A stretch of DNA of 64,000 bases from UBA7455 sp026713185. GTDB taxonomy: Bacteria; Pseudomonadota; Gammaproteobacteria; Pseudomonadales; Azotimanducaceae. Below, piece after piece: positions 42,190 through 50,781 of this stretch (position 1 is the first letter of the stretch; each line of letters starts with the position of its first letter). The stretch lies in contig OY762456.1 of the NCBI GenBank assembly GCA_963665785.1, positions 2,976,001 through 3,040,000 of the forward strand, given 5' to 3'. Under the pieces are notes generated by a model that had not been told where the DNA came from, searched no databases, and saw nothing but the letters and a program-made list of their open reading frames with translations. Both the position numbers and the translations under genes were made by a program.

Positions 42190-43179
42190 ATGACCCAACG
42201 CGCACCTGGCAAGATTCTCGTGTATTCCGGTGGTATTCATCTACAGGATAACCATATCAGTACAATCCGGAGTACATTCCCTGATGTCGAGTTTGTAGAA
42301 ATCGCCAGTATCGAAGAATGGCGAGCACGCCGGGAAGAGTTGGCGCCGACACTCGAGGCGGCAGTTGGATTTCCGTATGACGAGATCACTGACCTCGTTT
42401 CTCTCCCCGTATTCAGATGGCACCAACAGACGGGCGCCGGCGCCGACTGGTTGCTTCGCCATCCCAGGGTCGCACAAAGCAACGTAGTGCTGACCAACGC
42501 ATCAGGTGTGACCGCGATTCCCATTGCTGAACATATTTTGGCTCTGATGTTTGCACTCGCTCGCCGCTTGTATCGCTTCGCAGAAGCACAACGGGGCCAC
42601 CACTGGTATGCCCGCGGGCGCTTGAGTGAACTCGACGGTGGCGCCATGGGGATTATTGGTCTGGGTGCGATTGGTGAAAAGACGGCTGAGAAAGCACAAG
42701 GACTGAATATGCGGGTAATCGGTTTGCGGCGCGACCCGACAAAAAGCTCCAGGCATGTGGACCGTATGCTGGGGCCGGATAGACTTTCTGAATTGCTAGA
42801 GTTATCAGACTGGGTCGTTCTGACCACGGCAATGACGCCTGAAACACGTGGCTTGATTGGTGAGTCTGAGCTTCGGAACATGAAAAATTCCGCCTACCTG
42901 ATTAATATAGCCAGGGGCGAAATCGTACAGGAGCAAGCCCTGATCCGGGCTCTGGAAGAAGGCTGGATTGCAGGTGCAGGCCTTGACGTATTCGACCGGG
43001 AGCCACTGTCTGAAGATTCCCCGCTCTGGGACATGCGTAATGTCGTTATCACATCGCACTGGGCTGGTTACACGCCCCACTACGGCGATCGTGTAACAGA
43101 GATCATCATCGATAATATTCGGCGATACTTGCAGGGTGAGCCATTGAATAACGTGATAAACAAGGAACTTTGTTATTGA
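42190..43179 (+). CDS. D-isomer-specific 2-hydroxyacid dehydrogenase
   Basis: A 329-residue paralogue of the enzyme at 31673-32659. It has AMGIIGLGAIGEKTAEKAQG for NAD binding, INIARGEIVQ, DVFDREPLSEDSPLWDM and VVITSHWAG, the usual Arg, Glu and His positions. The frame is open to 41986, but the upstream part lies in the repeat; the ATG at 42190 begins MTQRAPGKILVYSGG, aligned with the paralogue's start. The active-site HHSG of the first copy is HWAG here, so the two may differ in substrate. Confidence 0.9.
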   Translation: MTQRAPGKILVYSGGIHLQDNHISTIRSTFPDVEFVEIASIEEWRARREELAPTLEAAVGFPYDEITDLVSLPVFRWHQQTGAGADWLLRHPRVAQSNVVLTNASGVTAIPIAEHILALMFALARRLYRFAEAQRGHHWYARGRLSELDGGAMGIIGLGAIGEKTAEKAQGLNMRVIGLRRDPTKSSRHVDRMLGPDRLSELLELSDWVVLTTAMTPETRGLIGESELRNMKNSAYLINIARGEIVQEQALIRALEEGWIAGAGLDVFDREPLSEDSPLWDMRNVVITSHWAGYTPHYGDRVTEIIIDNIRRYLQGEPLNNVINKELCY

Positions 43180-43222
43180 GGATTCCGACCGCCAGAACTT
43201 TCTTCGTATAAGTCTGTTGTCG

Positions 43223-44173
43223 CTACCGATGTATACCCTTTTCCCAGTGTTGAATCAGTGGTGTCAAGTCGTCCCAGAAAGCTTCAGGGATTTCCACTGC
43301 TCCCGCTTTTGCGTTTGCTGTTGCTTCCTCCGGTGTTCGACCACCTGGAATAGCGCACGAGACCTGGGGATGGCGGGTGCACCATTGCAGTGACGCTGCC
43401 AAAAGGGGGATTTCATACTGTTTGCAGAGGTCTTCGATTTCGCCAACCCGTTCAAGACATTCCGTACTGAAATTTCGTCGGCCTTCTGCAAGTGCCTGTG
43501 AGGGTCCCGTAGCAAGAACACCGATCTCAAGTGGTGTGGCGCAACAGATTCCCATGTTGTACTTTTCAGCTGCAGGCAGGATGCGTTCTGCGGCTGTTTG
43601 GTTGAGCATGCTCCATGCATCCGGGACTACTGCCACATCGAATTCTCCTGTCTCGATAAAGGGAGTATTTATCTCAGGGTCGTTGCAGGCAATGCCGACA
43701 CAACGGACCAGCCCTTCATCCTGAAGCTTGCGGACAGCGCCCAGTGCGCCATCATCGCTCATGACTTCTTCTACCGGGTAACCCCCTGCATCGTGAATGT
43801 AGATAATCTCGAATTTTTCAATTCCCAGGCGTTTCTGGCTGCCTTCAAAACTGCGTAAAATCCCGTCGAATGTATGGTCCCTGCCTTCGCCGAGATAACC
43901 GACTTTGGTAGCGACAGTACATCTTGCTGCCAGGTCCGGGCGCTGTTTGAGCGCCTCGCCGATGATCTTTTCAGACCCACCACGAGAATAGACGTAAGCG
44001 GTGTCGACGAGTGTACAGCCGTTCTCAATGGCGGCCTGAATAGTCTTTACGCCAAGATCAAAGTTCATATCCGGACTGCTGATACCAGAATTCGCCGGCT
44101 TTCCGGAGTACATGGCGCCAAGCCCGACAATAGAGACTTTCAGACCTGTCCGTCCCAGAGTTTTGGTTTTCAT
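43223..44173 (-). CDS. Aldo/keto reductase
   Basis: A 316-residue NADP-dependent TIM-barrel reductase. It starts MKTKTLGRTGLKVSIVGLGA, and the catalytic tetrad can be placed at D57 and Y62 (LVDTAYVYSRGG), the Lys of TVATKVGYLG and the His of IIYIHDAGG. ASLQWCTRHPQVSCAIPGGR is the usual cofactor-binding end. It is most like the L-galactose/D-threo-aldose dehydrogenase-type members. It converges with the hydroxyacid dehydrogenase gene. Confidence 0.9.
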   Translation of the reverse strand: MKTKTLGRTGLKVSIVGLGAMYSGKPANSGISSPDMNFDLGVKTIQAAIENGCTLVDTAYVYSRGGSEKIIGEALKQRPDLAARCTVATKVGYLGEGRDHTFDGILRSFEGSQKRLGIEKFEIIYIHDAGGYPVEEVMSDDGALGAVRKLQDEGLVRCVGIACNDPEINTPFIETGEFDVAVVPDAWSMLNQTAAERILPAAEKYNMGICCATPLEIGVLATGPSQALAEGRRNFSTECLERVGEIEDLCKQYEIPLLAASLQWCTRHPQVSCAIPGGRTPEEATANAKAGAVEIPEAFWDDLTPLIQHWEKGIHR

Positions 44174-44255
44174 AATTTTTCCTTTTCCTGTTGGGGGTCA
44201 GGGTGGTTATAGTGAGGAGGTTCTGCCACGAATCAGATGACCCCTATATTCCGCT

Positions 44256-45845
44256 CTAGAAGACTCGCTTACCGGCCGCAAGGCTGTCGTCCCAGCGACG
44301 CCTCTTCAGGTAACCGAGTGCAGCCTGCGTTGCTTTGCGTGAACCAGTGCGTTCAAGGCCTTCGCATGCAATTGCACTCACATAACCGTTGCTGTCATCC
44401 AGTGCGCATATGAAGATGTCTTCGATAGCGTCGAGATCATTGTCCTCACAATAGGTAGCATTCAGCAGCGCTTGTACTGCGTTCAGTCGTACGCCGTCTT
44501 CACCTGTCCAGCCACGCACCACCTGGGGTTCCTGCCAATCGGGATTGCTCATCGTGATAAGGCGCTTGATATCCGGTAACGCCACGGTTATGCCAATGCC
44601 GATTGCTCCCAGGGCGTCCAGTGCCTGGCGAACCACTTGTTGCAGTGGGTGGTCAAGGAGTTTCGCGATGGCCGGCACCGCTGAACGAGCCTTCAAGCCA
44701 AGCTCACCCAGAGCAAAACATGCGTTAATCGCGACCCATGGGTCTTCATGATTAACGAGTTCCGTTAAAGCAGGAATGCTTGCTTCTCCCAGTGACGCAA
44801 GCGCGTACGTCGCGTCCTCCATCACTATGGCACGCTCGTTCCAGCGTCGCACCGGGGATTGCAACCTTTGCCGTGACTTCCCACTCAAAAGATCGGCAGG
44901 AATTGTCTTGCCGTCAGGGTTTTTTACGAGGATTCGTTCGTGCATTCCAAGGCCAGATCTCGCCTGCAAGGTGTTGGCCAGTTCCATGACGTCGCGCGCC
45001 GTATAAATCGCCTCCAAACGAGTTGGCTGTTCCTGGCCAGTGCTGACCGGGTGGCTGACCACTCGCGACACAGGAGGGTCACCGCGCATCCAATGCCAAA
45101 CATAAGACCATGTATTGGGCAAGTGGTTTGGGGTGATGCGTTGCTGTGGTTCACGCCAGGCAACTTCCTCATTGCGCCAGCTTGGGTAATCCGGATGCCT
45201 GGTACGCGCGAAAATGAACTTCACCATATATCGGGCCAGATCACTGTAATTGGGGAAACCTGCATGTACAACATCAAAGTGCAGCAGGAAGACACTGCCG
45301 GCCGGTATGAATTCGGGCAACACCACGGCGACCGGTGTTCCGGGATTGGAATAAAGATAACTGCCGGCTTGAAACCGTGTCGGTCCCATATCGATCTTTG
45401 TGTCGTGCGGGAAGTAAAATGCAATCACGTAACGCGGCACATGGTAGCGCGCACGTGCGAGAGGACTCTGTGCATCCTGATGCCATCCCGAGCCCGCAAG
45501 AGAGCCTTTACCCATTACAGGCATATCGGCATCTGGAGCGTACTTGACCTTGGGATGCGCGACTGGTGTGCTCGTATGCACGGCTCTGTGGGGATAAAGG
45601 AGATAATCAGGTCCGAGAATACCGGTAAGTGCACCGTGAATCCTGGGACTTTCTATAACATCATGCAATTCAGGCACACGCGCAAGAATGTTATTGCCCA
45701 TCTTGAATTCTTTCTCGTAGGCCCAGCGCAGACGTTCGTCGATACACCGATGCAGTGCGCCATCGAGTTCTGATTTGAGCTGCAGGAAACCATCACAAAT
45801 AAAATGCCGTATATCCTCATCGGACAACAAAATGCACCCATTCAC
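44256..45845 (-). CDS. PhyH-type dioxygenase fused to HEAT repeats
   Basis: About 529 residues. The N-terminal half is a phytanoyl-CoA-dioxygenase-like Fe(II)/2-oxoglutarate domain: SGWHQDAQSPLARARYHVPR provides the H-x-D metal ligands, and FDVVHAGFPNYSDLARYMVK the distal His. The C-terminal half has HEAT-type helical repeats (IPALTELVNHEDPWVAINAC, FALGELGLKARSAVPAIAKL). The frame continues to an ATG at 46091, but that part overlaps the sigma-factor gene and lacks homology. The paralogue at 55017 starts where the GTG at 45845 lies here; TTG codons at 45830 and 45827 are alternatives. It is divergent from the sigma-factor gene. Confidence 0.82.
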   Translation of the reverse strand: MNGCILLSDEDIRHFICDGFLQLKSELDGALHRCIDERLRWAYEKEFKMGNNILARVPELHDVIESPRIHGALTGILGPDYLLYPHRAVHTSTPVAHPKVKYAPDADMPVMGKGSLAGSGWHQDAQSPLARARYHVPRYVIAFYFPHDTKIDMGPTRFQAGSYLYSNPGTPVAVVLPEFIPAGSVFLLHFDVVHAGFPNYSDLARYMVKFIFARTRHPDYPSWRNEEVAWREPQQRITPNHLPNTWSYVWHWMRGDPPVSRVVSHPVSTGQEQPTRLEAIYTARDVMELANTLQARSGLGMHERILVKNPDGKTIPADLLSGKSRQRLQSPVRRWNERAIVMEDATYALASLGEASIPALTELVNHEDPWVAINACFALGELGLKARSAVPAIAKLLDHPLQQVVRQALDALGAIGIGITVALPDIKRLITMSNPDWQEPQVVRGWTGEDGVRLNAVQALLNATYCEDNDLDAIEDIFICALDDSNGYVSAIACEGLERTGSRKATQAALGYLKRRRWDDSLAAGKRVF

Positions 45846-45963
45846 AGCAGTGGACCATTTGATGAAATATGGGTGAGCGAGTATATCACTTATTCTGTTC
45901 AAACATTGCCAACCCTTCACTATAGGAGTAATGTCAATTGAGATTTCAGGCCAGGGGACTGAG

Positions 45964-46506
45964 ATGGGCAGTCTAGAAGACAAAACAAAGGGACAGTCTC
46001 CCGTAACGCTGGCATATCTGGCTAACCGGCATACTCTCAGCAGCTTCCTGCACCTCTTTTTCCGTTCGCAGGAAGACGTCGAGGATTTCATGCAGGAGTC
46101 TTTTGTCCGGGCCTACGCGGCAGAACACAGAACAAAGGTCGACTCTCCTGTAGGTTACCTGTTCAGGACAGCCCGGAACCTGATGCTTAACGAAAGTGCC
46201 AAACAGAAAGGACGCCGAACAGACAATGTAGCGGATTTGGACGACTTGGCTGTCTTATATGAAGAGCAGATAGCGGGACCGTCTGACCCCGAGACGGCGG
46301 CCATGTTCACCGAGGAACTGGAATCCATCCGTGACATGGTTGATGGATTTCCGCCGCGAGTACGGGAAGTCTTCGTATTGCGTAAGATTTTCGAAATGAA
46401 GCAGAAGGAAATCGCTGTCGAACTGGGTATCAGTGAGAGTACGGTGGAAAAACACATCGCGCGCGGTCTGAAACTGATGAAACAGGCCAGGAACAGCAGA
46501 AAATGA
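45964..46506 (+). CDS. ECF RNA polymerase sigma factor (FecI-like)
   Basis: A sigma-70 family factor with only regions 2 and 4: SQEDVEDFMQESFVRAY is the core-binding part of region 2, and EVFVLRKIFEMKQKEIAVEL, followed by GISESTVEKHIARGL, the helix-turn-helix of region 4. An ATG at 45931 is also in frame, but AGGAG is only two bases from it; the ATG at 45964 has GGGGA at good spacing, giving 180 residues. The stop overlaps the FecR start by ATGA. With FecR and the STN receptor it forms the classic cell-surface signalling unit. Confidence 0.88.
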   Translation: MGSLEDKTKGQSPVTLAYLANRHTLSSFLHLFFRSQEDVEDFMQESFVRAYAAEHRTKVDSPVGYLFRTARNLMLNESAKQKGRRTDNVADLDDLAVLYEEQIAGPSDPETAAMFTEELESIRDMVDGFPPRVREVFVLRKIFEMKQKEIAVELGISESTVEKHIARGLKLMKQARNSRK

Positions 46507-47546
46507 AACAAGTCGTCAAATTCCCGAATACTGACTCGATCGATGAGGTTGCAGCCAGTTGGATTGCAAAACTGGATGCCGGCAAGCTGTCCATCTCGGA
46601 TATGAAGTCACTGCGCGCCTGGGCTGGTCAACATAAACGGCATCGCACCGCATTGGAGGAACAGGCCAGGTCCTGGGACTCACTGGATGCCTTGCGTGCC
46701 TATCGCAACGTCATGGAGAAACCGGCTCGAAGGGGGCGCCCGGTTACGGCCATTGCCGCCAGTATTGCGGCCCTGGCGGTGACGCTGCTGGTATCGCTGG
46801 CCTTGCTGGAAAACTCAGCACCGGATTTAGACTACAGCGCCACCTATTCGACCCCCATCGGCGATCAGCAGCAAATCGACCTGCCTGACGGCTCTGTACT
46901 GCAACTCAACACCCGCAGCGTGCTGCAGGTTGCCTATACACGGGAAACACGCGCCATACACCTGCTACGGGGTGAGGCATTTTTCACTGTCGCGTCAATG
47001 CCGGAGCGGCCCTTTGTTGTCTGGGTCGGGAACAGTTCCGTCACCGCCGTTGGCACCGCCTTTGCGGTGCGTCGCGAAGATACCAAGGTGTTCGAAGTTA
47101 CTGTCACCGAGGGTCGCGTTCGCATTGACCCGGCGCCATCCACCGAGGTCAAAAACGTCATTTCGAATCCGGTCATTGCCACCTCAGGACAACTGGCGCG
47201 TGTCGAACCGGTCATTGCCACCGCTGGTCAGCAGACACGTATCACACCTGACAGTGTCGCAACTGCGGACCAGGTTCACATTGATAAGAAACTTGCATGG
47301 CGCGATGGAATGCTTAGCTTCGCCAATGATCCGTTGGAAGACGTAATCGCAGAAGTGGCACGGTATTCGCCGGTGGAGATCGTTATTTCCGACGTTGCCA
47401 TCAGACAAATGAAAATCGGCGGATATTTCCCCCTGGGCGATACAGACCGCCTGATAGACACGCTGGTGCTGAACTTTGGCTTGCATGCGGAACACGTGCA
47501 GGATGAAGTGATTTATCTTTCTGCAGCGGCTCCCGAGCCGCAATAA
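46503..47546 (+). CDS. FecR-family anti-sigma/sigma regulator
   Basis: A 347-residue single-pass inner-membrane protein. The N-terminal cytoplasmic DUF4880 part (DEVAASWIAKLDAGKLSISD, with SLRAWAGQHKRHRTALEE) binds the sigma factor; a membrane helix lies at about residues 80-102. The periplasmic FecR domain has YSTPIGDQQQIDLPDGSVLQ, GEAFFTVA and SVTAVGTAFAVRR, and the C-terminal part (DPLEDVIAEVARYSPVEIVI) contacts the receptor's STN domain. A short internal duplication is visible (NPVIATSGQLARV, EPVIATAGQQTRI). It is translationally coupled to the sigma gene. Confidence 0.9.
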   Translation: MKQVVKFPNTDSIDEVAASWIAKLDAGKLSISDMKSLRAWAGQHKRHRTALEEQARSWDSLDALRAYRNVMEKPARRGRPVTAIAASIAALAVTLLVSLALLENSAPDLDYSATYSTPIGDQQQIDLPDGSVLQLNTRSVLQVAYTRETRAIHLLRGEAFFTVASMPERPFVVWVGNSSVTAVGTAFAVRREDTKVFEVTVTEGRVRIDPAPSTEVKNVISNPVIATSGQLARVEPVIATAGQQTRITPDSVATADQVHIDKKLAWRDGMLSFANDPLEDVIAEVARYSPVEIVISDVAIRQMKIGGYFPLGDTDRLIDTLVLNFGLHAEHVQDEVIYLSAAAPEPQ

Positions 47547-47614
47547 ACAAATTACGACGTGAGTTGGTGGATTTCTCCCATGTCACCTGTCTCTTTAGTT
47601 GAGGATTTCCGGTC

Positions 47615-50614
47615 ATGAGGAAATGGGGATTGTCCTCAGGTCTGTGCAGTTCGCCCTGCGGGGTGCAGTCAGTGGCCGCTGTTGTATTGCTTTTACTCCT
47701 TGCAATTGACGCGGACGCAGACCCTCTTCACAGATTCGACATCCCCGCGCAAATGGCGCCCGGTGCGCTGAACATGCTTGCGCAACAGGCTAACGTGCCG
47801 CTGCTGTTCCCCTATGATCAGGTTGTCGGAATCTCTACCCGTGCGGTAGAGGGGAAATATATACTGGAAGCTGCGGTGATGCGATTGCTCGACGGTACCC
47901 GGCTTACCGGCAAGCTCAATGAGCTGGGTGTACTGGTGATCGAATTTCGTGAAGTCGATCGTGGTATACCGGGAGAGAGTCAAATGATAATCAATTCTAA
48001 CGAGGGGATGGATATGAGCGACGAACAGAAACAACGCAAGCCGTGGCTGGGACGCTTTGCAGCTGCGTTTGCTGCTGCACTCATTAGCGCGCCTGCTGTA
48101 GCAGCAGACGCCGAAGATGAAGAAAGCGTGTCGGCGATGGAAGAAATCGTCGTAACCGCCACCTACAGGGACACGGATTTAATGGACACGCCGATCTCGA
48201 TTTCAGCATTAACCGGAGATCAGATCATCGATAAAGGTATCCATAACATCTTCTCCCTGTACAACAACATTCCTGGTCTCAACCTGAAGAAAGCAACATC
48301 CGGGTTTAACGATGTCACTATTCGCGGCATTTCTCCTTACGCGGAGGGTAATGGCTCGCCCGTTGGCGCCTACCTGAACAATATGCCAATCGGGTCCACA
48401 AATGGTGACGCCCAACACTTTTCTATTCCACTGTTTGACCTGCAGCGGGTCGAGGTACTGAAAGGACCGCAGGGAACCCTCTACGGCGAGGGTGCTATGG
48501 GTGGCGCAATACGTTACATCACCAACAAGCCCAACCCGGATGGCTTCGATGCTGCGGTCAGGGCATCAACGGATACCATGTCCCACTCCAGCGGGTTTGG
48601 GCACCGCATTGACGGCATGGTCAATGTTCCAGTCGGGGAGAAAGCAGCCATACGGGCCATCCTGTACTCGCGTGACATGAAGGGTCTGCTCGACGCACCC
48701 GGTAGAGGAGAAGATACTGACTGGGAAAAGGAAACAGGTGGCCGGGTCACCCTGGGGTTCTACCCTACGGAAAATTTCCAACTCAATGTAATGTATATGG
48801 ACGTAAATATGACGGGGGGAGGACCAGCCATTGGTTTTCACTGTTACGAAGAACTTCGTACCGATGTTAACCTCATTGAAATACCATCCTATCCAAACCA
48901 ATTCGACTGTTCAGGTGACCACAACGCACAGTTCGCCCGAGATCCATACATCACCCATAAGGCCCACCCTACCTTGGCGGGAACCGATCTCGATGGGACT
49001 ATCGATGAGTATGAGTTGAAAAACATTGACTTCACATGGGACCTGCCGTTTGCAACCTTGACGGGAACCTGGTCAACCTACGACAGGTATACGAAACGGG
49101 CTGGCGACGAATCGCCGCCGCACGTTAATTTTTCGAGGCGGTTCGTAGAAGACAATAACTGCGGATTCTCTCCAACTTTCAGCTTTTTACCAACCGGTGA
49201 ATGTGATGTTTCCACTGCACCCACCATCAATCCACAGACCGGGAAAGGCGCAATCATGTCCGGTCAGATTTGCTACAGTACCTGCATAAGCTGGGCTGAC
49301 AGCGATTCATATGAGGTGCGTCTGGTCTCCAACACAGACAGCCGCCTGCAGTGGACCGTCGGCTATTACTACAAGGATAGCTATCGATTCGACGGGAGCC
49401 ACGCACCGTGCCCGGATGAAGTGCCCTATGCGGGGATATTGCAGACCGAAGTGGATGGGCAGTTGTTCGATGAGCACTGCAGCCTGCTGTGGCTCTTCAA
49501 TCCCGGAATAACGCCGCAACGTCAGGCTACCATCGTCAGGGGTTTTCTGAACAGGTTTCTCTTCTCGGGTTCCCGTGACGAAAACTATCTTGAGGAAACT
49601 TCTTACTTTGGCGAGGTGAGCTACGCCATCACCGAACAGTGGGAAGTCACTCTGGGTGTCCGCGTCGCCGACGTCGAAGTGCAGGTTGATGATTATGAGA
49701 ATGGCTTCAATCCGTCGAACACTATTGACACTTCATTCAGGCTTGACGACGATACAAAGACTTCACCCAAGGTGGGTTTAACGTGGCGACCCAACGATGA
49801 CTGGATGCTCTACGGTATCTGGTCACACGGCTTCCGTCCCGGTATTGTGCAAGGCGCGGTTGTTGATCGAATCTCCCAGGTGGAACCATTCCGGGGAACC
49901 TCCCCCGCCGCTGACGGTCTCTATGATTTACTGGTCGATATTCAGACCATTGAGGGAGACCAGGCTGAGAGCCTGGAACTCGGTGTGAAAGCAACGGTGG
50001 CAGACGGCCGGTTCAGCTTTACCACCGCCTATTTCCAGATCGATTGGACAGACATTATCATCGATGTCGAATCTTTTTCACCTGATATCCCGGGCGTCTC
50101 GCCGTTTCCGTTTTCGTATGCCGACAATGCCGGCAATGCAGAAACAGAAGGCGTGGAGTTTGAGTTTGAGAGCCATCTGACCGAAGCGCTGACCCTTAGA
50201 GCCGGTGGCGCCTGGATGTGGAAAGCTGAAATCGGCACAGCATCCGCGGGTAATGACGCACGCGTTGCAGGTTCAACCGCGCTCGGTGTCCAGGTGGGTA
50301 ACCGCATCCCTGCCAGTCCTGAATACACCGGCAATGTTTCACTGTCCTATGACTTCGAGCTCGCCGGATTTCAGGCAACCGCTCGAGGTGAGCATTATGT
50401 GGTAGCAGAGCAATGGAGAGGCCCCGACAATGAGCGCCCGACGCCACGCTATCACAAGACGGATTTCAGGCTCACATTGCGGCGTGATGATTACGACATC
50501 GCCTTTTACGCAAACAATGCTTTCGATCAGGTTGTTGCCTACGAACGTAATCAACAGGGCTACAATTTCGGACGCGCTCGTACCCTGGGAGTGGAGGTCA
50601 ACTGGAGGTTGTAA
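47615..50614 (+). CDS. TonB-dependent receptor with STN signalling domain
   Basis: The full frame encodes 999 residues: a signal peptide (AVVLLLLLAIDADA), an STN secretin/TonB short domain (FDIPAQMAPGALNMLAQQAN to GTRLTGKLNELGVLVIEF, about residues 40-115), a linker, then the plug (IVVTATYRD, IPGLNLKK, VTIRGIS, LQRVEVLKGPQGTLYGEGAM) and a barrel ending VEVNWRL. STN domains let the ligand-loaded receptor signal to FecR, whose gene is directly upstream. Unusually, a second signal-peptide-like stretch (RFAAAFAAALISAPAVAADA) lies between STN and plug, with its own start at 48014. The ligand is unknown. Confidence 0.92.
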   Translation: MRKWGLSSGLCSSPCGVQSVAAVVLLLLLAIDADADPLHRFDIPAQMAPGALNMLAQQANVPLLFPYDQVVGISTRAVEGKYILEAAVMRLLDGTRLTGKLNELGVLVIEFREVDRGIPGESQMIINSNEGMDMSDEQKQRKPWLGRFAAAFAAALISAPAVAADAEDEESVSAMEEIVVTATYRDTDLMDTPISISALTGDQIIDKGIHNIFSLYNNIPGLNLKKATSGFNDVTIRGISPYAEGNGSPVGAYLNNMPIGSTNGDAQHFSIPLFDLQRVEVLKGPQGTLYGEGAMGGAIRYITNKPNPDGFDAAVRASTDTMSHSSGFGHRIDGMVNVPVGEKAAIRAILYSRDMKGLLDAPGRGEDTDWEKETGGRVTLGFYPTENFQLNVMYMDVNMTGGGPAIGFHCYEELRTDVNLIEIPSYPNQFDCSGDHNAQFARDPYITHKAHPTLAGTDLDGTIDEYELKNIDFTWDLPFATLTGTWSTYDRYTKRAGDESPPHVNFSRRFVEDNNCGFSPTFSFLPTGECDVSTAPTINPQTGKGAIMSGQICYSTCISWADSDSYEVRLVSNTDSRLQWTVGYYYKDSYRFDGSHAPCPDEVPYAGILQTEVDGQLFDEHCSLLWLFNPGITPQRQATIVRGFLNRFLFSGSRDENYLEETSYFGEVSYAITEQWEVTLGVRVADVEVQVDDYENGFNPSNTIDTSFRLDDDTKTSPKVGLTWRPNDDWMLYGIWSHGFRPGIVQGAVVDRISQVEPFRGTSPAADGLYDLLVDIQTIEGDQAESLELGVKATVADGRFSFTTAYFQIDWTDIIIDVESFSPDIPGVSPFPFSYADNAGNAETEGVEFEFESHLTEALTLRAGGAWMWKAEIGTASAGNDARVAGSTALGVQVGNRIPASPEYTGNVSLSYDFELAGFQATARGEHYVVAEQWRGPDNERPTPRYHKTDFRLTLRRDDYDIAFYANNAFDQVVAYERNQQGYNFGRARTLGVEVNWRL
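48002..48016 (+). promoter_or_regulatory. Internal ribosome-binding site and ATG within the STN receptor gene
   Basis: GAGGGG (48002-48007) stands six bases before the in-frame ATG at 48014 (residue 134 of the long product). Translation from it would give an 866-residue receptor with its own Sec signal peptide (KPWLGRFAAAFAAALISAPA) and no STN domain. Confidence 0.55.
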
Positions 50615-50627
50615 CTCTGAGTCTCTT

Positions 50628-50652
50628 CCCGGCCCTTCGGGGCCGGGTTTCC
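50628..50652 (+). terminator. Terminator after the STN receptor
   Basis: CCCGGCCC (50628-50635), a TTCG loop and GGGCCGGG (50640-50647) make a perfect, very stable hairpin followed by a short T-containing tail. It lies 13 bp behind the receptor stop and separates it from the Gfo/Idh gene. Confidence 0.82.
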
Positions 50653-50781
50653 GGTTTCACATTTGTGCCACTTGAAAGAATCTCGTCATACTACAGGGTT
50701 CCCTCCATAGCCCGCGACAGAAGCAAATCGTCTTTTTTGCACCTAAAACAACTCAATAATCAAAAAATGAGGTAGAAATTT

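Noticed and set aside
45846..46091. An 82-residue N-terminal extension of the PhyH-HEAT protein
   Set aside because: It would overlap the sigma-factor gene, has no homology to the paralogue at 55017, and the paralogue's start coincides with the GTG at 45845.
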